From Strigops habroptila (taxonomy: Eukaryota; Chordata; Aves; Psittaciformes; Psittacidae), in the NCBI RefSeq assembly GCF_004027225.2, contig NC_044278.2, forward strand, positions 9,936,001 through 10,000,000: a DNA stretch of 64,000 nucleotides, given 5' to 3'. The notes below the pieces were generated by a model that was not told where the DNA came from, made no database searches, and saw only the letters and a list, made by a program, of their open reading frames with translations. The position numbers were made by a program, and so were the translations under genes. Positions 52,801 through 64,000 of the stretch are shown here, in pieces. The first letter of the stretch is position 1; every line of letters starts with the position of its first letter.

Positions 52801-55800
52801 ATGGAATTAATATCAAGCAGCCATCTGAGTAGACAGGCCAGCGACATTCTTCTACTTCTCAAGCTCACCAAGGTTACTAGCCCTCTGCTCACAACTCTCC
52901 CAAGCATTTAGGTGCAATTTAGACCAAATGCTGGCAGAACCTAGTTCCTCGGAGGTTTGGGGTGGAGGAAGATGGAAACACTTTTTATTGTTTTGTTACC
53001 ATTCCTTACCAACACCTTACGCTGACATTTATTCAGCACCAGACCAGTTCAGCCATAGGGAAATTTGAACTTCCTTCCAGTCTGGCACAGACTTCCCAAC
53101 TGGCACAATGTGTGCTCCCCATTTAGCAAGGCAAATAAAGCAATAGCCTCATCAGTCCAGGCAGGTCATATGTCGTGGACACTGTTAATTGGAACCAGCA
53201 GGGAAGGTGGTGGTTGAGAAAGTGCACCCCACAAACATATCCCTTCCATTCACCTCAGCTATGTGAGCAACTGGGCAAACGTTCTCAGCAGTAGAACATA
53301 GGTAGGTGAGTGGAGAGGTCACTTCGTAATAAATTCAGACAGCAGCCAGTTGAGGAGAGCTACCTGCCTTCATTCTGAGGCCATAAAAAATAAACCTGTG
53401 TGTTGTCACTAAGTACACTTACTTTATTCTAATACCCACTACGTGGATAACCTAGAAAGCACCGAGGGTAGAAAATACCTGTGGCTGCAGAGCAGTTCCC
53501 TCGACTGTAAAGACAATCCCTACACTCGTGGCACATTCACATATGAACATAGACTTACAGAAAACTATTTGGGACTGTTTTCTAATATGCGTACTTCAAT
53601 GGTGCCTGTTCTAAAGAAGCTCTGCAATCCTCTCAAAAATTCCAAACACGAAGAAAACTCATCATCTGGAAAATCTGTATTAGTCACCCTTCCTTTCTCC
53701 CCCTCAAAGCCCCCACGACAGTATTTCTAACCCAGTATGAGAGCAAAGCACAGTAACTCAAGTTTGAGCAAACACAAACTAATGAGTCTCCACGCACATT
53801 CAAGCTTCTCATCACAAACCACTGTTTCCCTCCTTCTTATTCTTCCTCCATTACTTTCTACGTCTCTAACTCCTTTGCACCCACAGTTTTTCCCCTGCTA
53901 AAGCTGCAATGCTTTCTTGGCATGAGGAAAAGCACTTCAGTATCTTGCTTTCTTCCCTCAGAAGGAGGCATAAAATGGTTTAGAGACCAGGAGGAGGACA
54001 GTATTTGAAGGGATGGAAATCTTCTCATGCTTAACTTCAGCCACTGAAGAAAACTGAGGAAAGAACCTTGCTCAAAGAAAAACACTGGGGAAGAAGGGAA
54101 CAAGAAACATTCCTCTTCTTCCCCTTCTCCAAATCTTTTGGCTCAGTATAGTCATTGAAGGGGCAGCTTCACTGGGATGAAGGAAGGAAGGTGATCAGAG
54201 TGGACAAGATACGGAGTTCCTCTATCAGGATGTTCAGCACAGAAGGAATGTGTATATTTTTCTGCTGCAAAAACATCTGCTAGGAGCATAACACATTTCA
54301 GACATATGCTTTGTAACTGAAAGCTTAGAGCAAAGGTAAGGGCATGCTTAATCCTAGGTCTAAACCCAGTTTCAAATTACAGCAAGGACCTGAAAGCTAC
54401 TGAAATACCAGACCCAAGAAGCTGCCAGACACCTCTTACTAAGAGAACTGTTGTTAACTTGGTTATTCCACAAAAATCTCCTGGAAAAGAACTTTAGATG
54501 TCCAAAGGAGAGGACTCAGAATTTATGAACTGAGAGTGCACGCAGAGCTTTGTCAGGCTGCTCGTGCACTGTGACATTTAGTTTTTAAGTACCTAACCAC
54601 ATGAGATTTTCATACAAGGTGTTTCTCATTCCCCAGTGACTGAGCAGTGATTCAAAGTTTTATTTTATTCTCTTTGCACAACACAGAGTCACACATACAC
54701 AGCCCAAAAGCCAAGCTGAAAATTGACTTGGTAATCAGCTTTTCAAGGTGCTCATTATTGTGACATTAGAATGCTTTTTCACAAGCTGCTGTGGAGTAGC
54801 CTACTTCCCTTCCCAATAAAACGAAGGTCAAGAGATTTACTGAGGCAAAGAGATTAAAGCCGAGAAGACCAGCTAATTACAAACATACCTCTTGAAATGT
54901 CTAAAAATGCTCCATAGCCTTTTCAGCTTTTCCATAGCTCCACAGACTTTTCAGAATTATCTGCTCAGAGCAGACTTCAGTTGCAGCTATGAGCATTCTG
55001 CACATGTGCTCCTCTGACTACAAATGTGCACTCGTAATTTGAGGGAAGCACAGGCCATGCAAGGAGAACCTGTAAAAAGCGTGACCCCCCCAAATAAGCA
55101 AACCCATCAAACTCACTTTGTCAGAGCGGTATTCAACTGCCTCAAACATGAGGCCACCTTTTTTCTTTCTACAATCTTCACTTAATTCATTATACACTTT
55201 CCTTTCTTCAAGGATATGAAGAGGTCTTACAAACAACTGCCCTCTTTCATCACACACTCCTCATTCATTCCCTGAGCAGATCCAGCCAGTAAACCATATG
55301 AAAGAGAATCTCTGTGGGAGGAAAAAAAAAATCAACTGAAAACTGTGTCTGCATTAGCACTATGATACTAAAAGAATTCCATTCCAAGAAGGACATGTAA
55401 ATATTAGACATTTTTAGAAGAGCTGACCAAAGGTTCTAGTCTGTTTGTTTGTTTCAATTTTCAGGAATTTTTTGAACATTACTGAACGACTTTAAAACTG
55501 AACTGAATGTTTTTAAAGACTGAAATAATGTTAAAAAAACAAAGGGAAGGAAGGAGTGAGGGGGAGGCTGAATGCTGTCAGGCAGGCATGAAAAGAAATG
55601 GAAGAGCTGATCTGAGATCACTTCAAAGAATTAAACAAGGGCGACAATATAGATTAAGTGGTAAACTTGCCTGACTGGACCTTTTGTGGTAAGAGTATAC
55701 ACTTCATTAATGAAAATAACTTTTTAAAGCCATTAGACTACAGCTTGCATCAAATACTTGATGTAGCATCAGAAAGTATCATGCATAACAAGCTACAATA

Positions 55801-58603
55801 AGAAAACAAACATAAGATATATTAAAAAGACTTCAAATGGCTACATAAGGCTTTAGAATGCATTATAGAGAACTATCAGCAGTGGCTGCACCACTCATGC
55901 AAATCACACAGAAGCAGTTCTTGATCCAACAAAAGAAGAGTTAAGTCACTTGGAAGTGAGTTGCAGACTGGAAGAACAAGAATGGAAGGAACAGACCACT
56001 GGGACAGCAAGAGACAGCCTGACTGCAAACAGATACTTTCCATCAAGTCTTACAGAGGGTAATACATTTAGGAGCAAGCAATACAAGTGATGGATGAAGG
56101 ATGCTGGACCGTATTTCTAAGAAACAGAAAGACTGTATCATGATCAGTGTCATGGTAGATAGTTACCTGAATCTGAGCTTCCAGCTGAAATACAATGGCC
56201 AACAGGGATAAGGGCATACCCAACAGAAGAACGATAACCTGACTTCTTTAGTTAGTACCATGAAGAAGAGTGGTTACTAAAGGACTGTATGCGTTTTCAG
56301 AGAGTCAGAACTTCAAGGAGGATGTCAGAAGATTAGAGCAGGCTTGGAGAAGAACAACATGGGTTATTAGAGACCTGAAAACGATCACAGACAGGTTTTT
56401 TCTCTTTTTCCCCCAAATTACCAGAAAGAAGGTTCAGATTTCATCAACTGCAATCTACACAGGGAAGAAACTTTTAATAAGGGAACACTCCAACATTGCA
56501 GGTAAAAGGCTCTGTAGGTGCAATGACTAAGTATTGGAACTGTGACAATTAACTACAGTCAAAAGTCACAAAACCATGACAGGAAAGCCTATCAGCAAAC
56601 TAACTTCCTGAAGACTGAGACAGATGTTCTTTGACTCTAAGTATTACAATTCATACGATGTGTTTTTCTGAAAGAAACTTTTTTTTCCTGAAAGAAAACT
56701 TTCAGATTGTGCACATTACTTTTTTTTCTTTTTTTAAAAAAAAGAAAGATACCTTTAAAATGACAGTCCACACCCCCTTGTTAATATCCACCTTCAACAG
56801 GGCAAGAATCTCTAGTTCCAATTGCAGGACTGCACATTTCAGCTGAGAGAGAAACTTTGACATTTTCTCTGCATGCTTCTACTAGAGGGGAACAGAGCAG
56901 CTTCCATGGGGGGCACTGATTGTAGCTGAGAGTGACAACAAACTCCAGAAGTGTCTGACGTTGGTGGGAGCACTCTCTAGCTAGCAAGCTCCTCTACAAC
57001 TTCCTTTCTCTCTGACTTGGTACCTACGGTACCTCTCCACACTCAGTGCTGTATGTTTCTCATTTCTGCCTATCATCTGCAAACCCCAGTCTTTCAGTCC
57101 TTTATGGTCACACTGCAGCTCTTACTCCAAATATGCGTGTGCTAACCCAGTAGGAAAATCCTGCATCCTCCCCGTATGCTTACTCCTCGTCCATCTGCAT
57201 CTTTCTCCTCTTGCCTTATCCCCATCCTCCCAAATCTTGGTCATCTTTGCTGAGGAGCCTCAATCACCTGCATTCTTCCACAACAGAATGAGAAGAGCAG
57301 ATGAACGTATACCCTTGAACAGCAATCCTTGCTCCTCTCTTAACAATCTGCCTCCTCATCCACCTCTTCTTCCTAGCTTTTGCAGCCTCCTTCTTGGCAG
57401 CTCCTAGATCGCTGCCTGGCCACTTCCAGCTTCTTTCAGCTTTCACTGAAATTTATTATTGTTCTTGAACTTTCTTAATTTAATTCTCCAGAGGTTTCCT
57501 TTCCTAATGACAAAAGGAGCACTGCAGACACAAGGAGTAAAACCCCTCGCCTCCATATCAACACCATGTTGTCTCTGTGCTGGAGGAAACCCAATACAGC
57601 AAAATAACTGAATGACCAAGCTCCAATGTTTCTAATCATATACAAATAGACAGCAAGAGGTTTAACTTGGCCAGGTATGATGAATTAAAAGACGTTACCA
57701 GAACTACCACACTTTGACCACTGCACCCCATCAACATAATCCCCCCACCTCTAGTGCTGACAGCAGATCAGAAGGATAATGTGAAAACAGCATTCCTCAA
57801 AGAACAGATTACTACATCTTAAACCGTTTGTTCATTCCTTCGAAAACAACTGCTGTGATTAGCCCACTCGGCTGTTTTAAGAACACAGGGGTAAAATAGG
57901 CATCAAAAGTCTTATCCCCAAAGAGGACAGAGTTTGACAAAGTTGTAAGCACCTCAGAGCAGGATGATGTCAAAGAAGGGCTCCAATAACGTTACAAACT
58001 CCGTTAGTGTTTACAGAGCTCTCCTTCGACCAGCAAAACAGGACTGCACGTGTAAAACCACAGCGCAGGAAGCGAGCTAAACTACCTCCCGACAGACACG
58101 AAAGCTGTCTTTGCCTTCATTTCACCAGCCGGGCACTATATCCCGGGAAAGCCACTGACAGCCGGGCTGCCGCTCCCGAGAGGCGGCGGCTGAGGCAGCG
58201 CCGGGCTCCCTGCTCCGGGGACAAGCAAACGCCCGCTGCTGGCGTGAGCGGAGCCGGGCTCCGCCGGAGCCGCCGCCGAACCCGTCCCCACGGCGGAGGG
58301 GCAGCCCGTTCCACCGCCGCCGTTTCGAAGCGGCCCCGAGTCGCCTTTACGCGGCGGGCGGAGCCTCTCCGCACGGCCCCAGGACCGGGCGGGCTGGGCC
58401 GGGCTACCTGCCGGCAGAGAGGCTCGGAGCAGGCCGCGGGCGCTCCGGGGAGCGGTCAGCCCCCGGGCAGAGCTCGGCCCCCGCAGGGCCCCGCCCCGAG
58501 CCGCGGCCCGTTCGTGCCAGGGCGGCCCCAGCCGCGGCCCCCGGCCCCGCCCCCGGCGGCTCTTACTATCCAGGTAGTGCTCCAGGTACATCCCCGCCGC
58601 CAT
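43860..58603 (-). CDS. ING4: Inhibitor of growth protein 4 (ING4), eight exons
   Basis: Coding exons: 58603-58567, 46152-46081, 45878-45712, 45526-45412, 45094-44986, 44673-44526, 44132-44071, 43899-43860. Phases match, all introns are GT-AG, and the total is 750 nt or 249 aa, the same length as human ING4. ING4 is the nuclear H3K4me3 reader of HBO1 (KAT7) acetyltransferase complexes. The start [13 protein letters not shown] is followed by the ING N-terminal dimerisation helices (to about residue 105), a basic nuclear-localisation stretch around residues 127-150, and a PHD finger at about 196-245. Its zinc ligands are visible in YCLCHQ, GCDNPDC, FHFAC and WFCPRC. The methyl-lysine pocket residues Y198, D213 and W221 fall at their known positions. 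The C-terminus SQERKKK is the polybasic tail. Nothing in the frame is broken. The gene lies upstream of ACRBP on the same strand, as in human. Confidence 0.97.
46438..46835 (-). repeat. CR1 LINE 3' end, reverse orientation
   Basis: A classic CR1 3' region read on the minus strand. On the plus strand it begins with the inverted tail catagaaccacagaatg, then gggttggaagggacctt, tccaacctggccttgaacac, ggcaccctgtgccagcgcct and a closing cttctcttctccaggctgaa. It is well preserved and therefore relatively young. Confidence 0.93.
48653..48716 (+). repeat. CR1 LINE 3' tail fragment
   Basis: Only the tail is present: agggggttggatgatcttaa, ggtcctttccaaccctaacc and attctgtgattctatg. Confidence 0.9.
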
Positions 58604-58900
58604 CTTGGGCCCGCACACACGGGCGCTTCCGGCGGGAGCCGGACGCCGGCGCACCCCGCTCTGCGGAAGGAGCGCTGCCCCGCTGCGGCCGCCGCTTCCG
58701 CCCGCCTGCCCGGGCACTTCCGCGCTCTCCCGCCGCCATTTCGGCTCCTACGGGGCCGGTCGCGCTCGGCGGGGCCGCCCCTTCGCCCGGGCGGGTGTCT
58801 GCTGCCCGCCCGCCGCCACGGCACCGGGGGTGACGGGCTCCGGGAGGGGCGCAGGGCACGGAGCGAGGCCGGGGAGCAGGCCCAGGGCTGCGGGCGGGTA
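58080..58900. promoter_or_regulatory. ING4: CpG-island promoter of ING4
   Basis: About 800 bases very rich in G+C and dense in CpG, in sharp contrast to the AT-rich sequence on both sides. It covers ING4 coding exon 1 (58567-58603) and extends on both sides. The ING4 start site is probably between about 58620 and 58750. No TATA box is seen, as is usual for a housekeeping CpG promoter. Whether it also fires in the plus direction is unknown. Confidence 0.85.
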
Positions 58901-58903
58901 AAT

Positions 58904-61900
58904 ACCTGCTGCCTTCATCTCCGCACTAAAAGAAACGGGCTTCGTCTTTTGGAGGTTACGGAGGCGTCTCCTGGGCACTCCCGGCGGCTAATCTGGGGAG
59001 GAAGTGCTGTTAGTTTGTTACGGCACACTTCTCTTTCCATTCACCATGTAACTTGTGAGCGATGAGAACCTCCTGCTGTGCTACAGAGACTCCCTTTGCT
59101 GTAAAATTACGATGGCACAAACTTAACGACTGACAAACTGACGAAACAATGAAGTTAAAACGTGTGTCTCCGTGCTCTGTTTCTCCACCTTGCCAGACCC
59201 ACTTTCATGACCATCCATCATGAGCCACCCCTAGGTTAGAGATCCTCCTGCTCAGGAGTCGTTCCCCAGCCTGCCCTTTGCTAGGGAGTGCACATGCAGG
59301 GTACGGTACCTGCCAGGTCTCTTCAGGAGGGAGGGTGAGGTAACACCTTATGAAGGAACCGAGACAAAATTACCTTATTTCTTTTGGTCCTTTAGGTCTA
59401 GAATATTCAGAATTGTTTCGATAGGTCAGCGTTACTTTAGCATCCCAAACAGTTTAGGAGGCACTGGGTTGGTTTGGCAAATGTTACATTTCATCCACCT
59501 TCCTCCTGCCCGCTCCCCTACATCCTTCATTTTTTCCTAATAGGCTGTGTAATGACAGTCATGGCTCAGGACTGGGTGCTGCTAGATTCCAGCCATGAGC
59601 AGAAGCACCAGCCTTGTTTTTCTCCTCCCAAAGATCTTCCGAAACACTATGCCTTTATTTATATGGATATACTGGGATTAAGTCCTCCAGCAGCCTGCAA
59701 TGCAAGACTGAGGTGCTCTTACAAAAATTAAACGCAGCTCTTAGAACTATCAACCATCTACCTGATAAACTATTTGCTTAATTTAGAGATCTTCTGTGTT
59801 CTGAAGATTCGGTGTTTTCCAGTCCTATTCCTATAGCCATTTATATATGACATATTTTCAATGACTCAAAACACATTTCTTACTCATCTCAGTTCCTGTA
59901 TGAAGCAGCTGGCTTCAGTTACCAGAACATTATTGTTAAACCTCACTTGGTTTTTACTTGTATAAATTGAGAAGGATGTGGCTGTTACATGAAAAGAAAT
60001 TGTTCCCTATACCCTGTCACAGCAGTAAATCACAATTCCCCAAATGCATCCTGCTTGAAGCTACCGGGCTGAATGGAGCCTGTGTTAAGAAACAGGCATT
60101 CTCAGACATCGCCAGTTTGGTTAAGAGGCCACCTGGGAATCCCACTTTATTCTCCAAGTCAAAGCTAGGGAGGTGTCAAAATACTAGAGCCCTGACATGG
60201 AAAGACAAGCTCCCTCTGGACTTGTTGCCAGTGCTGATAAAAAAGACAGGGAAAAGAGGAGACTCTTGCCTAGAATCTAAATGGTAAACCTTAGTGAAGT
60301 GTACAAATGTGTCTAACTTCCTTAACTACCATTGTGAAGTAGGAAAACAAAGGGGAGAGGCAGTTTTGTGTACCTGTGTGGTCTCACGGCAGTAGAAACT
60401 CTTCCAATCCAGCAAAAACTAGTTCCTGAGCTCTGAATTTAGAAAAGTTCGCTATTTTTGCTTTCTTTAGAAAACCGAGGCACTCAGGTTCATGGAGAAA
60501 TGCATTGCTCTGAGTTCCACAAGCATCCTCACCCCCAGATGGAGTGTCACCATGGTAGTTACTTGGTGAGGGGTGTAATACTTTTTAGAGTAAAGACCTC
60601 TGCAAGTGCAAGTCCTAGAATGGGCACAGATGAATATGCAAGGAGATGCTTCCCCAACTGGAATACACTCTAGAGGTACATGCCTATTTATGTCTACCCT
60701 CCCCAGCCTCATGTACTGACACTTAGGTAACTGTTGTTACAACTTAGTAACAAAGCCACATATGCCAACCGCAATGGTTATCACACACCACCCCCTCTAC
60801 CCCCGAGTTTGCTACTTCAATTACATCCTGTTGTTAAATGGGCCAATACCTCCTAGTTAGATGAAGGACCTGGCTGACCAGAGGGCCTACTGCCCTGAGG
60901 GCAGAGGGAAGCTAAACAGCCTACTCAAGTAGTCTAGAGTAGTGGTTCTCAACCTTTATTCATCTACAGATGCCTGCGTATTTTCCCTTGGAAATGTAAA
61001 CATCTGCATACCAAATTTAAGCCTTGTTACCTTACAGACCTCTTAAATGTTGTCCAAGGACCACAAGGTGAAGGCCAGTACTTGAGAGCGATCCTTATGC
61101 GCACTGCAGCAGGAGGCCTACAACTTCAGAGTCTTGTTTGGTTCCCTTTTTGCTGCAGTGGTACACATTCGGCTCTTCTCGCTCTTTAACATTCTCAGTT
61201 CAGAGGTCCCTGCTCTGCATTTCTTTCTCTTCAGGAAAGACTAGATGTACCCACACTTAAGTCTCATAAACATCAAACAATTGATCTGCAGAACTTGCCC
61301 CCAAGGTGGTAAATCAGCTTCACAAATGAAAGACGATGCCAAGGGCCCCAGATTATAGCTGTGTCCGCTTTCCAAAAACGTATCCTAATTCAGGAGCAAA
61401 ACTAGGCATACACTCTATTCTTTGGTGTCATGATTTCTTTTCTTGCAGTTTTTTTTTCATTACACAGACACTACATGAAATTGAAATGTTTGTTGGACCA
61501 AGTTACTACATCTCTCTAGTACTTTGGTGTTCTACTATACAGAAACAAGAAACCATGCACACAAATGTAATCTGTTGTACCTGAAATGACGATTGAACAG
61601 GTACCTATCTTGTAGTTAAGGAAATGTACAGAGCAATTTCATTCTATGTTCTGAAACTGCACTAGTAAACTTGGGCAGCTTTCAGGTACATTACCTGCGA
61701 AGTATTAGAAGAAAATCCTAAACATGATATATATCCTTTAGTTGATATAAAGATAAAATAATTAATAAAAATATATAAGACAGGCAGAATCTCATAATTA
61801 TATTCTATATTGGGAAGAAAGTTGGATGATGTAGACAAATCTGTGAAGTAACGAAATATTACCTTGCCGATCTAATGAGTTCTACTCATTAAATAAAACA

Positions 61901-64000
61901 TCCAAGAAGTTGCATAGCTAGAAACTGACAATCAATAACTTTAAAAGAATTATCTGGCAAGCAGATGGAAGCCATGGGCTTTCTCTTCCAAACAACTTTG
62001 GAGCTCTGAACGTGTTCCAAAAGACCAGCAAATACTTTTACTTAAAAAGTATTTGAAAAGTAAATGGGATCATCCAGGTTGCTGTAAGTCATTTAACCTA
62101 ACACTGATTTGGCAAAATCACAGTGTAACTGATACAGGTTGCACTCAGCTAAGAAAAGAAACATAATGCTGCTTTAATTTAGAGAAAAAAGATCTAATTC
62201 AAAGAACTACATATCCTTTTATGGCAATGTAAGCTTGGTGGCTCAGGATAACCGTTTAGGCATAATGTAGCAAGACTTGTAACTGAGCATTACACAGCCT
62301 GGTCATTCACAAAGGAAAAAGAAAGGCGATAGAGAAGTACTCCATGATGGAGTCACGCCTTATTGTGAGACACCTAAACCAGCTCAATTTAATTAAGCTG
62401 TTTGGGAAGATGAATACAGCGACCCGATCATGGTCTGTAATTCATTACAAAAGAAGAAAGACTTCTTATAGCAGAAGTCTTTAATGTACTGAACAAAGGC
62501 ATAACAAGACTCTATGGATTAAAAAGAAAAAAAAAGTAGTAAAATAGAATGACAGTTTCAATGGCAGTGATAACCAACAAAAATGCTCTAATAGGGGGCA
62601 TGGTTGACTAACCATAAAGCTTTAAATTATGAAAGTCTTAAATCTTTCTTGAAGATTTAACTGAATTATAGACCAGCAATACTATCATTAGTCACGGCTG
62701 AGACTCAGTTACTGTTTGTGGGTGACTTTTCTAAATGATTTCCAGCCTACATGATGTTTCCTTTTAAAGCAACGATAATTTGCAAAATCCAGCTAAGAAC
62801 AGACAATGGATTCAGTAAAGGACAGGAAGAAAAAGTGCTATCACCTTCCAGCAAAGATGCAAGATGCAACCTAATACAGAACTCCAGAGTCATTGTCAAG
62901 TCTTCTCGTGGACAGACACAGAGAAACAAATGGATTGGCATCACAGAGACAATGCAGGGTCAAAGAATTCAGGGAGCTGAAGAGGAAGGACCATAGGATC
63001 TTGTTAGAGAATCTTTCACTCTTGTAAGTGGGAGTTAAATAATTGAACCGTGCTTGGCTTGAGTGCACAAAGCAAGCAGCTGAAGATTGTGGAACCTGAG
63101 GCATCATCTCAACAGGGAAGAATTTTCTATAGATGTTAGATCTTGCATCCCGCAGGTAGAGACTATACTTTTTAAACCACCTGAAGCACTCTGAATATGT
63201 TAGAACGGCCTTGGGAATTCAAATTCAAAGCGGAAGACTTAATCCAAACTGAAATAAGTGACAAGGATGAGAATAAGGTATCTTCAATTGTTTCTACACC
63301 AGCAACAGGACTCTGGGTAAACAGAGAAATAAGAAAGCCTCACTGATGAGAGAAAAAAGAAAGAGGCCTGGAATAAACTGGCATTTCTGAAACTCAATGG
63401 GAATGTCCCTTGGGGAAAGTATCATTAGTTGGGGAAAATATCATTAGTTTCTTCCTGGGCAAAAGTAAAAGCTGTAGGAGCAGCAGCAAACTACACAAAC
63501 ACAAGCAATAATACCTTTGAAATAACTGGTAACACAGGAATTGAACAGCCTTAAATACATACCTATGCTAGGTAGCAGATTCCAAGAAGGGGAAGGATAG
63601 CAGCCATCAGAAAACAACAGATCAAACCAAGGACCAGGAAAGACAATTTCAAGCACCTTTAACATACAAAATGAAAAACTACTGCAAGGAATTTTAACTT
63701 GGGAGCCATCCCCCATGGAATTCAAGCAGTTGGCAAAAACACCTTTCTGACTTTTAAAACTGTAGGTTGCCTAATACAAGACACTGCACCCAAAACAAGT
63801 CAATTTTTCAGACTTCGAGGTGATGCATACAAGACAACATAATAGCTTGAGTGAAACTGGGCATTTTGTCCTCTTCATATGGAATACGGACACGTAAAAG
63901 AGAGTCACAACCAGTAATAAACCTGCGCTGATTTCCAAGGTGAGCAAAACTGTAAACTGAGTTGTCCATGAGAAAAAGAAATAAGGCAGAAAAAAAACTC
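58904..64000. other. Intergenic upstream of ING4; no gene recognised
   Basis: Mostly AT-rich sequence without recognisable exons. In human the next gene here is ZNF384, on the same strand. Its 3' UTR could reach into this stretch, but no zinc-finger coding sequence is present. A possible old DNA-transposon remnant lies at about 60948-61080. Confidence 0.5.
60948..61080 (+). repeat. Possible hAT-type DNA transposon remnant
   Basis: It begins with agtggttctcaaccttta, a phrase like the terminal sequence of some Charlie/MER elements. The opposite end was not found. The evidence is a single short motif. Confidence 0.2.

Larger units (their letters stand above)
46153..58566. other. ING4: ING4 intron 1 (12.4 kb); no embedded gene seen
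   Basis: This intron makes up most of the ING4 locus. It holds a well-preserved CR1 3' end (46438-46835) and a CR1 tail (48653-48716). A pyrimidine-rich stretch lies near 50255-50345. No alternative coding exon of ING4 and no nested gene was recognised in the rest. Confidence 0.6.

Noticed and set aside
58007-59065. 352-codon open frame on the plus strand
   Set aside because: It runs through the ING4 CpG island antisense to exon 1, is dominated by Arg, Pro, Ala and Gly, and shows no domain. Such frames are common in GC-rich DNA where stop codons are rare.
58904-64000. Presence of ZNF384 at the right end
   Set aside because: It is expected from human synteny, but no C2H2 zinc-finger coding sequence is visible. 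At most its 3' UTR could be here, which I cannot show.

Overview
The window is vertebrate nuclear DNA and almost certainly avian. It carries several CR1 retrotransposon 3' ends typical of birds, a long terminal repeat (LTR) that matches an avian endogenous retroviral family I know, and intron-rich genes with GT-AG boundaries. The gene order LPAR5 - ACRBP - ING4, all on the minus strand, matches human 12p13.31. I cannot name the species. The CR1 tails look like those of Neoaves, but that is an impression.

Layout, left to right. (1) 0-3.5 kb: non-coding, with an old CR1 piece and degenerate repeats. (2) 3.86-4.82 kb, minus: single-exon GPCR LPAR5, recognisable from end to end but with three reading-frame breaks clustered between TM5 and TM6. 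(3) 5-15 kb: a repeat-rich interval with an LTR (5.98-7.29 kb) nested inside a CR1 copy; the LTR contains a 38-bp minisatellite. Other CR1 pieces follow. (4) 15.43-18.61 kb, plus: a complete five-exon WNT4-class gene (348 aa, 24 cysteines), best read as WNT4B. As far as I know, no Wnt gene lies here in human. (5) 19.61-34.30 kb, minus: ACRBP, nine exons, 473 aa, tail-to-tail with the WNT gene. (6) 34-43 kb: no gene recognised. (7) 43.86-58.60 kb, minus: ING4, eight exons, 249 aa, with a 12.4-kb first intron and a CpG-island promoter at 58.1-58.9 kb. (8) 58.9-64 kb: no gene recognised; in human the next gene on this side is ZNF384.

The genes do not form a pathway. LPAR5 is a lysophosphatidic-acid receptor, the WNT gene encodes a secreted lipid-modified morphogen, ACRBP acts in the sperm acrosome, and ING4 is a histone H3K4me3 reader of HBO1 acetyltransferase complexes. 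The strongest observations are the Wnt paralogue in a locus that lacks one in human, the cluster of frame breaks in LPAR5, and an unclassified interspersed repeat present in inverted copies in ACRBP introns. All exon models were assembled by hand from reading frames, splice-site dinucleotides and protein-family knowledge; none was checked against transcripts.
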